Shown here in pieces: positions 31,620-32,946 of a stretch of DNA of 32,946 nt (the stretch's first letter is position 1; each line of letters starts with the position of its first letter). The notes beneath the pieces were generated by a model. It was not told where the DNA came from and made no database searches. It saw only the letters and a program-made list of their open reading frames with translations. This DNA is from Flavobacteriia bacterium (GTDB taxonomy: Bacteria; Bacteroidota; Bacteroidia; Flavobacteriales_D; Crocinitomicaceae), in the NCBI GenBank assembly GCA_947463445.1, contig CANHRS010000023.1, positions 1-32,946 of the forward strand, given 5' to 3'. Made by a program: the position numbers and the translations under genes.

Positions 31620-32546
31620 ATGAAACAATCAACCATAGACCTCATTTCACGCATCGAACAAAAATTCGAAGCTATCGATCAAAATCCAGAAACACATCTA
31701 GAAGGTTTAGTATGGGCAAAACCAATTACCTATTGGGATTACATACAAACGGATGCATTACTCGCTTTACAAACCCAACGAACTACGTTGCCTGATGAAA
31801 TGGTATTTGTTATGTATCATCAAATTAACGAGTTATTGTTTAAAATGATGTTGTGGGAAGCGGAACAAGTTACAAAGAATACGAATTTAACGGCTCCCTT
31901 TTTTGCGGAAAAATTAGATCGCATTAGTCGTTATTTCGATATGCTAGCATCGTCATTTTCCATCATGCAAAATGGAATGGAAACAGAACAATACTTGAAA
32001 TTTAGAAATACACTAACCCCTGCAAGTGGTTTCCAAAGTGCGCAATATCGCTTGATTGAATTCGCTTCAACAGATACAATTAATTTGATTGATTATCGTT
32101 TTCGAGCAACAATAGATCGTAACACACCTATTGAGCATGCGTATGAACATCTTTATTGGCATGCTGCAGGTAAAGACCATAAAACAGGAAAAAAATCAAC
32201 GTTAATTCGTTTGTTTGAAGAAAAATACAAAGAGTTGTTTTTACGTAAAATGGAAGAATATAATACCTCCAACTTATATGCGAAATTCAAATCATTACCG
32301 AAAGAGGTACAAGAAGATCCAACATTAATAAAAGCGATGCGACATTATGATTATACCGTAAACGTAACCTGGGTAATGGCTCATTATAACGCTGCTGCAA
32401 AATACCTACAACCGGAAGGAGAGATCGTCGAGGCAACTGGAGGTAGTGATTGGAGAAAATACATGCATCCTAAATACCAAAGGCGTATTTTCTTCCCGGA
32501 ATTATGGTCCAAAGAAGAAATTAAAAATTGGGGAGAAAACCTTTAG
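31620..32546 (+). CDS. kynA: Tryptophan 2,3-dioxygenase
   Basis: TDO is a cytosolic haem enzyme that opens the indole ring of tryptophan to give N-formylkynurenine, the entry step of the kynurenine pathway. The 308-residue protein has the distal-side MYHQINELLFKMMLWE helix with His67, substrate-carboxylate Arg129 in FRNTLTPASGFQS, proximal haem ligand His255 in WVMAHYNAA, and the GGSDWRKYM loop (274-282). It is somewhat longer than proteobacterial TDOs (about 280) and closer in style to the Bacteroidota group. An A-rich leader precedes the ATG. A palindrome and a terminator follow. Confidence 0.93.
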   Translation: MKQSTIDLISRIEQKFEAIDQNPETHLEGLVWAKPITYWDYIQTDALLALQTQRTTLPDEMVFVMYHQINELLFKMMLWEAEQVTKNTNLTAPFFAEKLDRISRYFDMLASSFSIMQNGMETEQYLKFRNTLTPASGFQSAQYRLIEFASTDTINLIDYRFRATIDRNTPIEHAYEHLYWHAAGKDHKTGKKSTLIRLFEEKYKELFLRKMEEYNTSNLYAKFKSLPKEVQEDPTLIKAMRHYDYTVNVTWVMAHYNAAAKYLQPEGEIVEATGGSDWRKYMHPKYQRRIFFPELWSKEEIKNWGENL

Positions 32547-32564
32547 CTCTTTCTAAAACCGTTG

Positions 32565-32584
32565 GGGTGAATCGCGATTCACCC
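32565..32584. repeat. GGGTGAATCGCGATTCACCC palindrome after kynA
   Basis: A perfect 20-bp copy, preceded by the ACCGTTG context also seen before the kmo-end copy. It lies 16 bp upstream of the terminator. Confidence 0.95.
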
Positions 32585-32600
32585 GAAATAAAACGATACA

Positions 32601-32628
32601 AAAAAAGCACGAGCAATCGTGCTTTTTT
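32601..32628 (+). terminator. Rho-independent terminator after kynA
   Basis: Identical to the hpd terminator at 29333-29360: GCACGA-GCAA-TCGTGC with flanking A6 and T6. It closes the catabolic cluster. Confidence 0.88.
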
Positions 32629-32676
32629 AATTATAAAATATACGTAATTTTATATCTCATTTAAAATCTATATACT

Positions 32677-32946
32677 ATGAAAAAACTATTTACACTAGTG
32701 CTATTATTTTGTTCGTTACAGTCTTTTGCACAATTGACTTTACTTAATGAAACAGACTATGATTTTTATCCATTTCAACTTTCTAATGGTGATTGGATTT
32801 TGGTTTCTCAAAGTTATTCAAAAGATAAACTAAAATCAATAACTTTTTATAAAAGTGATTTAAGTGTTTATAAAACTATTGATATTTCTCAAAAATTTCC
32901 ATTTGACACTACGGGTTATACTTATAATCAGATTAGATTAGGTGAA
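32677..32946 (+). CDS. Partial secreted protein at the window edge
   Basis: The frame is open from the ATG to the end of the window (90 residues seen), so the gene is cut by the window edge. It begins with a signal peptide (KKLFTLVLLFCSLQSFAQ, cleavage near residue 18). The mature part starts LTLLNETDYDFYPFQLSNGDWILVS and has a repeat-like beta pattern similar in style to secreted Bacteroidota proteins with C-terminal sorting domains. Family and function cannot be judged from this fragment. Confidence 0.7.
   Translation, partial: MKKLFTLVLLFCSLQSFAQLTLLNETDYDFYPFQLSNGDWILVSQSYSKDKLKSITFYKSDLSVYKTIDISQKFPFDTTGYTYNQIRLGE

Overview
The window looks like chromosome from a low-GC member of the Bacteroidota, most likely a flavobacterial-type aerobe able to respire at low oxygen. 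The evidence is a fused CcoNO oxidase subunit, a Bacteroidota-type CcoP, a DUF5723-like outer-membrane protein, a TAnnTTTG-type promoter, and start codons that mostly lack a Shine-Dalgarno sequence. I see no rRNA, tRNA, transposase or CRISPR array.

Layout. (1) 1-2380: a heptamer satellite, a ZIP metal transporter and a secreted repeat protein. (2) 2669-13396: a cbb3 oxidase module split into two converging arms, hemN-ccoI on the plus strand and ccoS-ccoNO-ccoQ-ccoP-ccoG-ccoH-TauE/SafE-like on the minus strand. Nearly identical FNR-like dyads lie upstream of both arms. (3) 13526-18768: two secreted alpha/beta-hydrolase-like proteins, a small barrel-like protein, a CoA-type Nudix hydrolase, a lipoprotein, a membrane protein and a 2OG-Fe(II) oxygenase. 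(4) 19018-24409: rluF, then a carotenoid operon (CarH-like B12 photoreceptor, crtI, crtB, a 167-aa unknown, crtZ). (5) 24710-26200: a DUF5723-like outer-membrane protein between two heptamer satellites. (6) 26859-32546: aromatic amino-acid catabolism, hmgA-hpd-nbaC-kmo-kynA. HPPD and HmgA act on tyrosine carbon; TDO, KMO and 3-hydroxyanthranilate dioxygenase serve the tryptophan-kynurenine route. KynB and KynU are absent from the window. A partial secreted protein starts at 32677.

The most unusual feature is the density of short repeats. At least six families occur: a 7-bp satellite with more than 110 units in three arrays that keep strict register; a GTGACGAG family; a CCCTTCGACAnGCTCAGGG family; the palindrome GGGTGAATCGCGATTCACCC in four of five spacers of the catabolic cluster; CCTCCCTTGAGGGAGG inverted repeats; and GTGACGTGTCGCGCCC. 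Several have entered coding sequence in frame. Repeat DNA encodes a stretch inside CcoI and inside the TauE/SafE-like protein, and it encodes C-termini or stop codons of CcoI, CcoP, the Nudix hydrolase, RluF, NbaC and KMO. These repeats, the paired oxygen-response dyads and the motif cluster upstream of the CarH-like gene are the main points to follow up.
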